Under the pieces are notes generated by a model, which was given only the letters and a program-made list of their open reading frames with translations, searched no databases and had not been told where the DNA came from. Position numbers and translations under genes: made by a program. From Leishmania infantum JPCM5 (taxonomy: Eukaryota; Euglenozoa; Kinetoplastea; Trypanosomatida; Trypanosomatidae): a DNA stretch of 64,000 bases. The stretch is taken from assembly GCF_000002875.2 (NCBI RefSeq), contig NC_009420.2, positions 1,102,467 to 1,166,466 on the forward strand, read 5' to 3'. Shown one piece after another: positions 39,481-47,573 of the stretch; position 1 is the first letter of the stretch; the number at the start of each line of letters is the position of its first letter.

Positions 39481-40233
39481 TGATGAGCGTAGGCTCGCGC
39501 GCGTGTACGTGCGAGAGTGAGATCAAGTGAGGGTCTTCTTTTCGCGTGGTTTCCAAGAAAATAAAATGACGAAGGGAAAACAAGAGAAGTAATGCTCCAT
39601 GTGCGGAGGTGGTGGTGGTGATAGTGATGGTGAATCAGCAGTGCGTACGAACGACTCGTACACCGCTGCAGCTGGTTTACATGGAGCAGATCGCGATGGC
39701 AACCAAAAACAAAATAGGAGGCGCCTGTTCCATCCGTGCTGGTGACTCTTCTCAAGGCGTTGTGTGTTGCCTTGGCTGGCTGCGCTCGGGTAAGATGCTG
39801 CACAAAGAGAAAGATGAGAAAACGACGACTGTGAATGGAGGCAGACAGAGCGAGCGCCGGCAGCTTGTCAGCGACAAGTGAAACAGGAGATGCAAAAAGA
39901 GACAGGAAAGGCCGATGCACACAGTCCTGAAGAGGGAGGACACTGAAATGCACGTCTGCTGCTTGCCTACACAGGCATACACATTGACAGTGGCGTAGCA
40001 GAGAGAGAGAGCGAGGTAGGAGGTGGAGGAGTTGTGGGAGAGGGAGTGATGTGGAGGGTGTGCTGTCAATGAAATACCACGTGTTCGACAAAAAAACTAC
40101 TGGGCCGGCTGAACGTGGCCTTGGGGTGAGCCAGTGCCCCTCCCCTTTCGTTTCATTGTATTTTCCCCTTCGTCTTCTTCCACGGTATGCATATACTTGC
40201 GCATGACTCTTCTGTAAAACGGGCGAGCGCATG

Positions 40234-40262
40234 CACACACACACACACACACACACACACAC
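40234..40262. repeat. (CA)n microsatellite
   Basis: About 14 CA units followed by an A run, in the spacer between the giant NDK-like gene and the Bub1-like gene. Confidence 0.85.
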
Positions 40263-40483
40263 CGAGCAAAAAAAAACGTGAACAGAAGACACAGCGTCAA
40301 TCTAAGGTTGAATCAAATCTATCACAAACAGTGACTTGTCCTATCTAAGTCTGCCGTCTAAAGGGGAGGATGAGGTGTGTGTGGGGGTGGGAGGGGGTAG
40401 TGGAGCGGTAAGACCTTCTACACTTCATTCTCGCCATGGCGCTCTCTCTGTCTCCCTGCCGTTGCCGGCGAGTAGCAGGCGCC

Positions 40484-40504
40484 ACACACACACACACACA
40501 CACA
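40484..40504. repeat. (CA)n microsatellite
   Basis: About ten CA units in the same spacer, 3' of the Bub1-like gene. Confidence 0.8.
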
Positions 40505-40777
40505 CCGAGGGAAACAAAAAGAAAAAGGGCAGCAAAGCGGCGCCGAAGGGGTGGGGGTGGGTGGGCGTCGTCCGAGCGTCGCATCTGCAGACAGCTCTTC
40601 TGTTATCGGCGTTTTTGTTTGTTCCATGCGACCTGTGGCTACAAACCGAAGCGAGGATGGCGACGGATCACATCTCGGCGTATCGTTGCCACCACCACGC
40701 TTCTCCCCCTTGTGCCCCTCCTTTTCCTGCACAGCAAACATAAAAAAAGAGGAGGGAGAAAATAGCGCGCCGCCCCT

Positions 40778-43405
40778 TCAGCGAGCATGGCGCATAACTG
40801 CCGCATCGAAGCTCTGATGCAGCGCCTCTGTGTCCGTCGGAAGGGACAGCATCAGGTTCTTCATCTGGATGAGGTAGTTTGCCACTTGTGTGGGCTCTGA
40901 GGCAATCACGATGAGCTTCTGTAGAAGTATGTACTGCTCCGATGTGAGCTCCGCGGCGAGAGGGTGCTCCAGAAAAAGCTGCAGACTCCCCAGCAGGTCT
41001 TTTCCATAGGTGATGACGGACGGCGCCGTGCCGTCTTCGAAGTCAAACGGGATCGTGCGACCGGCGTTGCGGTCCACAAACATGCTGAAGTCCACCCAGC
41101 GCTCCCAGTGAAAGAGCATGATGAACGGCTGCCATGTGGCGCCTTGAGCACCAACGTTGGCGTTGCCCTCCTCGACCCGCTGCTTCTTCTCCTCCACCCT
41201 TGGCAGCAAAGACGATTGCTCAGGCACGATTGGCCAGGCGAGAAACAGCTCCCCCAGAGCTGACAGGTTCCCGTGCACTGTGCGGCGCGCCACCATCGTC
41301 GAGAAGGCCTTCAGCACCACGCGCATGAGGGTGGTGTAGCTTCGAAGTGACAAGGGCAGTCCACTCATAGGGACCGCTCGGTAGCCGAGCGGCATCGAGA
41401 GCACTGTGATACCGCCTCCATCAGCGTAGCGGATGCCGTGCACGTGCACCGCCGGAGCACACAAGGAAAGGCCGAGTGCTGCCCGACGGGCCTCGTCGCC
41501 ACCCCGTGGAAGCATCGTCACTCTCCACCGGTACACAAAATACTCCTGCGACGACGCCTCGCCTACACATGCGTTATCTGTCGATGTTGGCAAGGGGCAG
41601 GACTCTGCATCATCCGTGCACGGCACGTAGTTCCGTTCCGCCTCGGCGACAGGGCCCGCCGGCGCAGCTGTCGATGCCACCACAATGCGGTCCCCTCTGT
41701 CACCAACGCTTGGCTGCATCGGCAACTCTGGCGCAGCAGCACCGACACTGCGGTCTTGTTGCGGTTCTGTATCCGTCACAGCTTCCACCATCAACTCCTT
41801 ACCACTGGGCTGCTGATCTGGCGCTGCTTGTGAATCTGCCGCTCTTGTCTCCTTGACGGTGACTGAGATGCCGGTCTCGGGCGACCGATCTGTCTTGATG
41901 GGGCTCCCTGCCGTTTGGGCTGGGGCACTGATTCGCACCGCCACGTACACCTCGGCCACGAGGTGAAAGTGCACGAGCCGATACCACGCGCTGCCGAGTC
42001 GAACGACCGACCCACACTGCAACTCCGGCGTCGTCTCTACATCTGCCGCTACCTCCTCTGAGTAGAGCTGAGGCGGCATGGCCGCGGCGCACACCTGCAC
42101 ATTGTGTTCCACCGCAGCCCCCACCTTGCTCGCAGCGATGGCCGTGGCGGAAAGCCCATATGCGGTGCTCGCAATGGGCTGTCTGTACGAGGGGGTGGCG
42201 GTGGCGCGCGACGCGGTCGAGGTGTGTGTGTGTGTTATGCTGCGAAAAAGCTGCTTGGTGGCTCGCACCGCTGCGGACGCGCGTGAAGTCGCCGTCCACC
42301 GCGTCGCGTCCTCGACGGCTGTCTCCTCCACCCTAGTGTTGTCCCCCTCTGACAGCGGCATTGGTGGTGGTGTGGACAGGCGCGGCGGGAGCGGCAGGGC
42401 GCCATGTACGCGTTGCTGAGGCGGCTGCTCCTCTCGCTGGATGTCTTCGGCGCTTTGATCGTCGTTAATGAAGCGGACGCGACTGTGGCGACCGCCGCCG
42501 CCGCTGCTGCGACTGCGGTGGCGCTTCTCTGACCTCCATCGCCACTGCGAGCGGCGACCGTCTGCGTCGTCCGGAAGCCGCGGCAGTGCGGCCGGCGGCA
42601 TTGACGCGGCTCGATGAGAGTCGCCTCCGCCGTTGCTGCGGTGTATGAGGATACCTTCTTCCTCCGCTACAAACCGCACCGGGACGCAGCTGTGCCTCTT
42701 GGTAGGACCGCCACGGCTCATTCTTGCCGCAGCGGCCCCGCTGCTGTCGCGAAAGATAGAAAAGTCGGATGGCCGCGCCGAAGCGGGGCAAGAGGAGGTG
42801 CAAATCGCAGACACAGACGGGTAATGCGAGGTGGCAGAGACGTCGATGTCGACGAGGGTGTCGCCGTCTATGTGGCTGGGCCGCACCACGCGCGACACCT
42901 CCTCCGTCTGCGTGAGCTCGTGGCCCTCTGCTGTGGCCGCTGAAGCGCGCACGGACATTGGACGGCTGCCGCCGGTCGTGTCTGACTCCATTGGCAGCTC
43001 AGCGCTTAGCCGCACACCTGAGCGGCGCGAATCGCGACCGTCTTCTTTCGCCAGGCGTCGTAGCTCTTGCTGAACGGCCATATCCTGCATCTGGAAGGCG
43101 ACGCACAGCTCCCGTCCCAGCCGATCGTACATCGGATACTTGGAGAAGAAGACGACATTAGGGTTGCAGGAAGAGAGCGCCATGCGGCGCTGCTCGTACT
43201 GACGAGTGGTTCGACGCACTGGAGCCGAGGATGTGGGGGTGGCCGATGCGGTTTTCTCGCTTGCCGGCCCCGCAGCACACAGCGGCGGCGTTACTCCGCG
43301 GACGTCAGCTTCCTCCTCTTTCAGCTCTTGCACGTACTCCTCTACCGTCATCCGGCGTATGTACGTCGCGTCATGCCCGTACACAGCATCGTAAGGGGAG
43401 TACAT
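40778..43405 (-). CDS. Bub1/BubR1-like pseudokinase, candidate kinetochore protein KKT14
   Basis: 875 residues from the ATG at 43405; a 30-base pyrimidine tract and AG (plus 43449-43480) give a 43-base 5' UTR without another ATG. The first ~440 residues are disordered, with FSIFRD near residue 215, which fits the ABBA motif F-x-[ILV]-[FHY]-x-[DE] used by BubR1/Bub1 to bind Cdc20. The C-terminal half has a kinase-like order. It starts with a glycine-containing start (CGSVVRLGSAWYRLVHFHL) and AEVYVAVRI at the VAxK position, where Arg replaces Lys. Next is the helix LMRVVLKAFSTMVARRTVHG running into HGNLSALGELFLAW, with Asn in place of the catalytic Asp. Then WVDFSMFVDRN sits where Bub1 has DFGRSIDMxLF, and ITYGKDLLGSLQLFLE matches helix F. 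Catalytic residues are missing. KKT14 is the kinetoplastid Bub1/BubR1 counterpart; assignment to it is inference from these motifs. Confidence 0.6.
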   Translation of the reverse strand: MYSPYDAVYGHDATYIRRMTVEEYVQELKEEEADVRGVTPPLCAAGPASEKTASATPTSSAPVRRTTRQYEQRRMALSSCNPNVVFFSKYPMYDRLGRELCVAFQMQDMAVQQELRRLAKEDGRDSRRSGVRLSAELPMESDTTGGSRPMSVRASAATAEGHELTQTEEVSRVVRPSHIDGDTLVDIDVSATSHYPSVSAICTSSCPASARPSDFSIFRDSSGAAAARMSRGGPTKRHSCVPVRFVAEEEGILIHRSNGGGDSHRAASMPPAALPRLPDDADGRRSQWRWRSEKRHRSRSSGGGGRHSRVRFINDDQSAEDIQREEQPPQQRVHGALPLPPRLSTPPPMPLSEGDNTRVEETAVEDATRWTATSRASAAVRATKQLFRSITHTHTSTASRATATPSYRQPIASTAYGLSATAIAASKVGAAVEHNVQVCAAAMPPQLYSEEVAADVETTPELQCGSVVRLGSAWYRLVHFHLVAEVYVAVRISAPAQTAGSPIKTDRSPETGISVTVKETRAADSQAAPDQQPSGKELMVEAVTDTEPQQDRSVGAAAPELPMQPSVGDRGDRIVVASTAAPAGPVAEAERNYVPCTDDAESCPLPTSTDNACVGEASSQEYFVYRWRVTMLPRGGDEARRAALGLSLCAPAVHVHGIRYADGGGITVLSMPLGYRAVPMSGLPLSLRSYTTLMRVVLKAFSTMVARRTVHGNLSALGELFLAWPIVPEQSSLLPRVEEKKQRVEEGNANVGAQGATWQPFIMLFHWERWVDFSMFVDRNAGRTIPFDFEDGTAPSVITYGKDLLGSLQLFLEHPLAAELTSEQYILLQKLIVIASEPTQVANYLIQMKNLMLSLPTDTEALHQSFDAAVMRHAR

Positions 43406-43448
43406 TTGCGTGTGCGCCGCGTCTGTGCCAAAGTCTCAGTGTGGTTCA

Positions 43449-43480
43449 CTAGAAAGACAAGAGAAAAAGACGAAAAGAAA
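43449..43480 (-). promoter_or_regulatory. Spliced-leader acceptor for the Bub1-like gene
   Basis: A very clear T/C tract on the minus strand (plus 43451-43480) ends TCTTTCTAG; the AG is plus 43449-43450, 43 bases upstream of the start codon. Confidence 0.65.
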
Positions 43481-43985
43481 TGAGGGACACATCGAGTCGG
43501 CACTCGAACGACTCGTGCGTCGTGTGACGTCGTACGAAGGATGGGTAGAGAGAAGGCAGGGAAGGAGGTACAGCTGGATCGGTGGGGAAGAGGGCCATGT
43601 GGGGTAACGCAGACACCTACGCGTACTGTTTGTGGAGGGGGGCGAGGCGGAGTGTGGAGAGGGAACAGAGGGCCACGAAGCAACAGTGCGGGGCCTGCTA
43701 CCTGGGCTGGCCGTAGCAGTGCCGAAGGGAGGGAGGGGGGAGGAGTAGTGGAGGGCACGGCACGGAAATGGTGGGCGTGCTTCATTCGCCTACACCTTGG
43801 CCCCTGCACGACCCCTCTTCTCGTTTGCATGCCGCCTGGAATACCCACGGAATGGGACGTCGCCGCATCGAATTCCTCGCCAGTGATGTTGCTAATAATA
43901 CAAGATGACACGCAGTGGAGACGCAGTCGTTCACACAGCAGAAAAGGCATGCGTGCGGAGCAGACAAAACCAACACCGCGCTCTG
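43481..43985. other. Spacer between the Bub1-like and AAA+-like genes
   Basis: The minus frame 43348-44115 overlaps both neighbours' ends and the splice tract, so it is not a gene. Nothing else was recognised. Confidence 0.45.
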
Positions 43986-45923
43986 CTACCCGGGGGCGGG
44001 AGCGCTGCGACACAGAAGCGTCGCCCGCATCGCTTCTCGCACCTCCCAGTAATTTAGCATTGGGGTGGAGGCCACGTCGAGGATGCCGAACTTGTTTGTG
44101 GCAGCCCACCTCCACGCCTCCGCAACTGAGAAGAACGGCCGGTTGTTCAGTGTTTGGAAGTACTGCTCGTGGGGTGCGTGCGAGGAGGCTGCTAATGCAT
44201 CCTGCTCCGGATTGCCGCCGTATCGCGTCCCGTGACTGCGGCGTAGACCCGGGTCCGCCTCGCCTGTAGCCTCCACGCTCTCCAGCGAGCGCAGGGTCGT
44301 GCTGTAGTTTTGATATGTGCCGTTACTGATCAGGGAGCTGTCGAGGCCGTTGACCGACTCGGTGGTGGGGTTTGCGATGCCGTGCAGGTTGCGGAGAGTC
44401 CAGCTAGCCGCCACCGCGTCCCACATGGCCGGATCTTGGAGTGAGAGCCCCACCTTACCATACCGATGCGCGTTCAGCATCCTCCCGTACGCCTCCACGA
44501 GGCTACCAGAGCCGGCAGCGTTGCCCATCATGGTGCTGGTGGCAGACAAGATCTCCTCACTAGGCACCATCTCCCGCGGCATCGTCATCAAATGACCCAC
44601 AAAGCAGTGCAGCACGCACGCTATATCCGACGGCGAAACCACAACATGGCTGAAAGATTTGATCTCCGCACTGTCGCCGCCGCCGCTCTTGGAGTTCTCG
44701 CTGCCCTCCACTGTAGCGGCCGTAGTGTGGTCAGCCTGCCGCCGTTCGTCGGACCCAACAGACTGCAACCCTCTCGGTTGCTGATGCGCCGCCTGTGTCT
44801 CGGGTGACATCGAGCGGCTCACCGGCGTCGCCGTCCGGTGCGTTGCACAGTTCATCGTTCGCTCGAAAGTCGTCGACGAAGTCGCCCTCGAGTAAGACTG
44901 CAGCAAGGTTGAGCGGGTCTGCTGCACTCGAGAGCGCAGCAGCTCCTCATCGGGCATGAACAGGATAGCCAGCGCCTTCAAGATAGTCATCCATCGGGGA
45001 ATGCGACGAAGTGCAAGTGCGCCTGGCGACATCCCCGCTGCAAAGCTGCCACGGACTACCAGTAGCAGGTGCCGCAAGTAGCGCGTGACAGTACCTGACA
45101 GTGTGACGGTCTCCAGCAACGACTGCCCATCGGACGCCGTCATGACCTCCAGCATGAAGCGCTTGTTCACAATGCTTGAAGAGGTCGCAGTCGCCGTTTG
45201 CAGCACTACGGCACTATCGCTAGCGAGCGTGGAGACGTATGTGGAGAGTGTGAAAAGCGCTCGCAGCGGCTCGGGCAGCAAAATCGCGTAGTTGCGACTG
45301 CTGCAGAAGGCCACGATGCGCAGGGTCGGGACTCGAACGGCACGATGATGGTTTCGCACCTGCTCAAACATTAGTAGGTCCATGAGGGCCGACTGTACTG
45401 CTGCGGATGCGTCGGCAATGCCGTGCAGGCAGACTACGACTGCATGCCGCTGTGCAACCGTGCTGCGCGACAGCGGCGACCACTGGTTCCGGGTTTGCGA
45501 GGCGCTGGTGGGCGCGGCTGTCGGAGCAAACCCCTCGTGAAGGCTCTCCCCCGGGCTCGCGTGGGAGGCGGAGACTTCCTCTGAAGTCGACGCACCAACT
45601 ACACCGCCGCTACCAGCCGACGCGGCGAAGGGAGGCCCCGTTGCCGCCATTTCGGCCCTCACAAGAAAGCCGCACAAATCTTCTGGGGTGGTGCGCGGAG
45701 TGATGGCGAAGTCTACGTATTTGGGGCCCTTCGGCATCGATGTGATGAGGTTTGTGTTGAGGTGAGCCGATTCGTGGAGCACGAGCAGATGCGTGTTCGG
45801 CACGCAGCAGCACACAGACACTAGCGCATAAAGCTGCCGGCACTCACACGTGACCGGGTTGCTGGTCGCCGGCCATTGCCGGGTGAACGGGTGTGGAAAG
45901 CACTGAATGAGTGAAGGACGCAT
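43986..45923 (-). CDS. AAA+-like protein apparently lacking a functional Walker A
   Basis: 645 residues from the ATG at 45923, which is directly preceded by an AG. The N-terminal 280 residues look like an AAA+ core. A strand THLLVLHESAHLNTNLITS stands where a P-loop is expected, but there is no GxxxxGK[ST]. PKYVDFAITPRTTPEDLCGF resembles the D/E-L-x-G-F segment of midasin/MoxR-type AAA+ proteins. AVVVCLHGIADASAAVQSAL fits the Walker B strand and following helix, without the usual DE pair. TLRIVAFCSSRNYAILLPEP then resembles the sensor-1 strand and the Leu-Pro before an Arg finger. The middle (residues 350-450) is Ser/Thr-rich and disordered, and the C-terminus ends in a helical region. Function is unknown; if the fold is right it is unlikely to hydrolyse ATP by itself. 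Confidence 0.6.
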   Translation of the reverse strand: MRPSLIQCFPHPFTRQWPATSNPVTCECRQLYALVSVCCCVPNTHLLVLHESAHLNTNLITSMPKGPKYVDFAITPRTTPEDLCGFLVRAEMAATGPPFAASAGSGGVVGASTSEEVSASHASPGESLHEGFAPTAAPTSASQTRNQWSPLSRSTVAQRHAVVVCLHGIADASAAVQSALMDLLMFEQVRNHHRAVRVPTLRIVAFCSSRNYAILLPEPLRALFTLSTYVSTLASDSAVVLQTATATSSSIVNKRFMLEVMTASDGQSLLETVTLSGTVTRYLRHLLLVVRGSFAAGMSPGALALRRIPRWMTILKALAILFMPDEELLRSRVQQTRSTLLQSYSRATSSTTFERTMNCATHRTATPVSRSMSPETQAAHQQPRGLQSVGSDERRQADHTTAATVEGSENSKSGGGDSAEIKSFSHVVVSPSDIACVLHCFVGHLMTMPREMVPSEEILSATSTMMGNAAGSGSLVEAYGRMLNAHRYGKVGLSLQDPAMWDAVAASWTLRNLHGIANPTTESVNGLDSSLISNGTYQNYSTTLRSLESVEATGEADPGLRRSHGTRYGGNPEQDALAASSHAPHEQYFQTLNNRPFFSVAEAWRWAATNKFGILDVASTPMLNYWEVREAMRATLLCRSAPAPG

Positions 45924-46721
45924 CTGTCGACGTGCGAAATACAGAATGGACGTGGGTATGAAAAGATGAAAGATGAAGGAATATGCCGCCTAACATCTGC
46001 GACAGCGCTCAGAGGAGGAGCACTTAGCATTCGTGCGTTACTGCTTGTGCCCCACTCTTGCCCCTTGATTTGAGCGGCGTACCTTTGACACGGGAGAAAG
46101 AGTCGCGCTGCGCAGTCAAGCAACGCAGAAGGTGAACAGGAGGATGCGAACGGGGGCGGGGAAGTAAACAATCATATGGGTGGAGCACGAGAGGCACCAA
46201 AGAGAGACGCAAGTGGCGCTACACCGGCGTCGTGATAGTGGCGTGAGGAGAGCCGCTGACGAAGCTGTGCTATTACTGCGTACCTCTACTCCGCGTGCGT
46301 TACCGCCTCGCCCACCGTTTTTTGTTTTGTACGGTAGCCTGTCGACTCCTTTTCTGTTTCTGCTTTGCTCCATGCACTCGACCACGGCCAAAGCCCTCGC
46401 GCACGTCACACTGTTCCTGCACATACGGCGGCCCCCCTCTTTTTGTTCCTTAATTTGGAGAGGGGTCGTGTAGCGAAGAAGGGAACCGCAAACGGTGAAA
46501 AATCGTGTTGGCCTCGGCAAGGGCCAAAGGGGGAAGGATCCCAACAGCAACCAAGCAACCAGCTCCAACGCACAATGTGTGTGCCTGTGTGCGTGCGCAC
46601 AGATGCGATCGTTTCACACTCACAGGACGGTAATAGCGTCATCAAGTAAAGAAGTGGACGTGAGGAGAGAAAAGGAGAGTAAGGGCTAGGGGCTGGTTTC
46701 GTTTCCTCAACGCACCCACTT
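45924..46721. other. Spacer between the AAA+-like gene and SIDER copy 4
   Basis: About 0.8 kb of mixed-composition non-coding DNA. The minus frames 46116-46568 and 46406-46738 have no motifs. Confidence 0.45.
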
Positions 46722-47126
46722 CTCTGCCAATACAACATGAGTCGGGCTCCACTCTATCCCCTGTCTGTCACAGGCCCCATCGCCTGGCGCACTGCAGCGG
46801 GAGACACACACTCGCTAGTGCAATGCCGGCCCAGTCATCGGAGCACGGCCTCTGCCTCAGACTCTACCCACCCACCCCCGCCTCGCGGGCCGCCACCTGG
46901 CGCATCACACGGAGTGGCTCAGGCTCCCCACCACCAGTAGGCAGTGCGAGGGCCAGGTGGGGTACGTTAGAGTCACGCCGACACCTTGCTTAACATATGG
47001 ATGACACAAATGTGTGCACTGTCGCCGCGCGCACCGACGCGGCGCCATCCAGGGCCTGGCCGCGGACATCCGCAGCGATAATTCGCTCGGACTTCCCTGC
47101 GCCGGTATGCATGTGACCCGGTCACC
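46722..47126 (-). mobile_element. SIDER-type retroposon, copy 4, truncated at both ends (about 405 bp)
   Basis: It matches the other three copies almost perfectly from TCTCTGCCAATACAAC through to GTGACCCGGTCACC. It lacks the 15-base TGCAGCGTGTCCAC segment at the tail side and the roughly 27 bases of the 5' signature end. It carries the CATGTGACCC variant of copy 3. It begins 448 bases after the stop codon of the membrane protein gene, in the same orientation. Confidence 0.82.
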
Positions 47127-47573
47127 TACAGAGGTGGATCGGCGTTGGCCGGGATATAGAGGGGGAGGGTAAGGGAAATCTAAAGGAAAATAATGAACCT
47201 GATAAGATACGCAAGGCAAATAAAGACGGAAGCGAAAAAAAAAAAGCAAGCACTCGACCCTGGCGTGTGCGTGTGTGTGGTGAGAGAGGCGAAGGCGAGA
47301 GGGGAGGGAAAGAGACGCAGAGCGTGAAAGCGCGCGGCTCATCTAGGGAAGCAAAACAACGCAAACGACTAAATATGGAAAGCGAGTAAAAAAAAAACAG
47401 CAACCCTTCCTCCTCCCCCTCCACAAAAGAGAGAGGGAGGGCATCGAGCAGAGACAGGAAAAGGAGAGCGGTGGCGGAGTCGAAGTTAAGGAAGGACGCG
47501 AACATAGACAGAGATGTCCGCACGAGAAAAAAAGCAGGGAAGACTACATTGTTTTCGTTGCTGCCAGACGTAT
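47127..47573. other. Spacer between SIDER copy 4 and the membrane protein gene
   Basis: A/G-rich plus strand with several A runs; presumably the first part of the membrane protein's 3' UTR. No gene is seen. Confidence 0.45.

Larger units (their letters stand above)
39481..40777. other. 1.3 kb spacer with two CA microsatellites
   Basis: Non-coding. Plus-strand (CA)n lies at 40234-40262 and again at 40484-40504. The minus frame 39456-40292 crosses the first microsatellite and is Cys/Val-repeat translation, so it is rejected. Confidence 0.45.

Noticed and set aside
43348..44115. 255-codon minus frame between the Bub1-like and AAA+-like genes.
   Set aside because: It overlaps both real genes out of frame and includes the splice tract.
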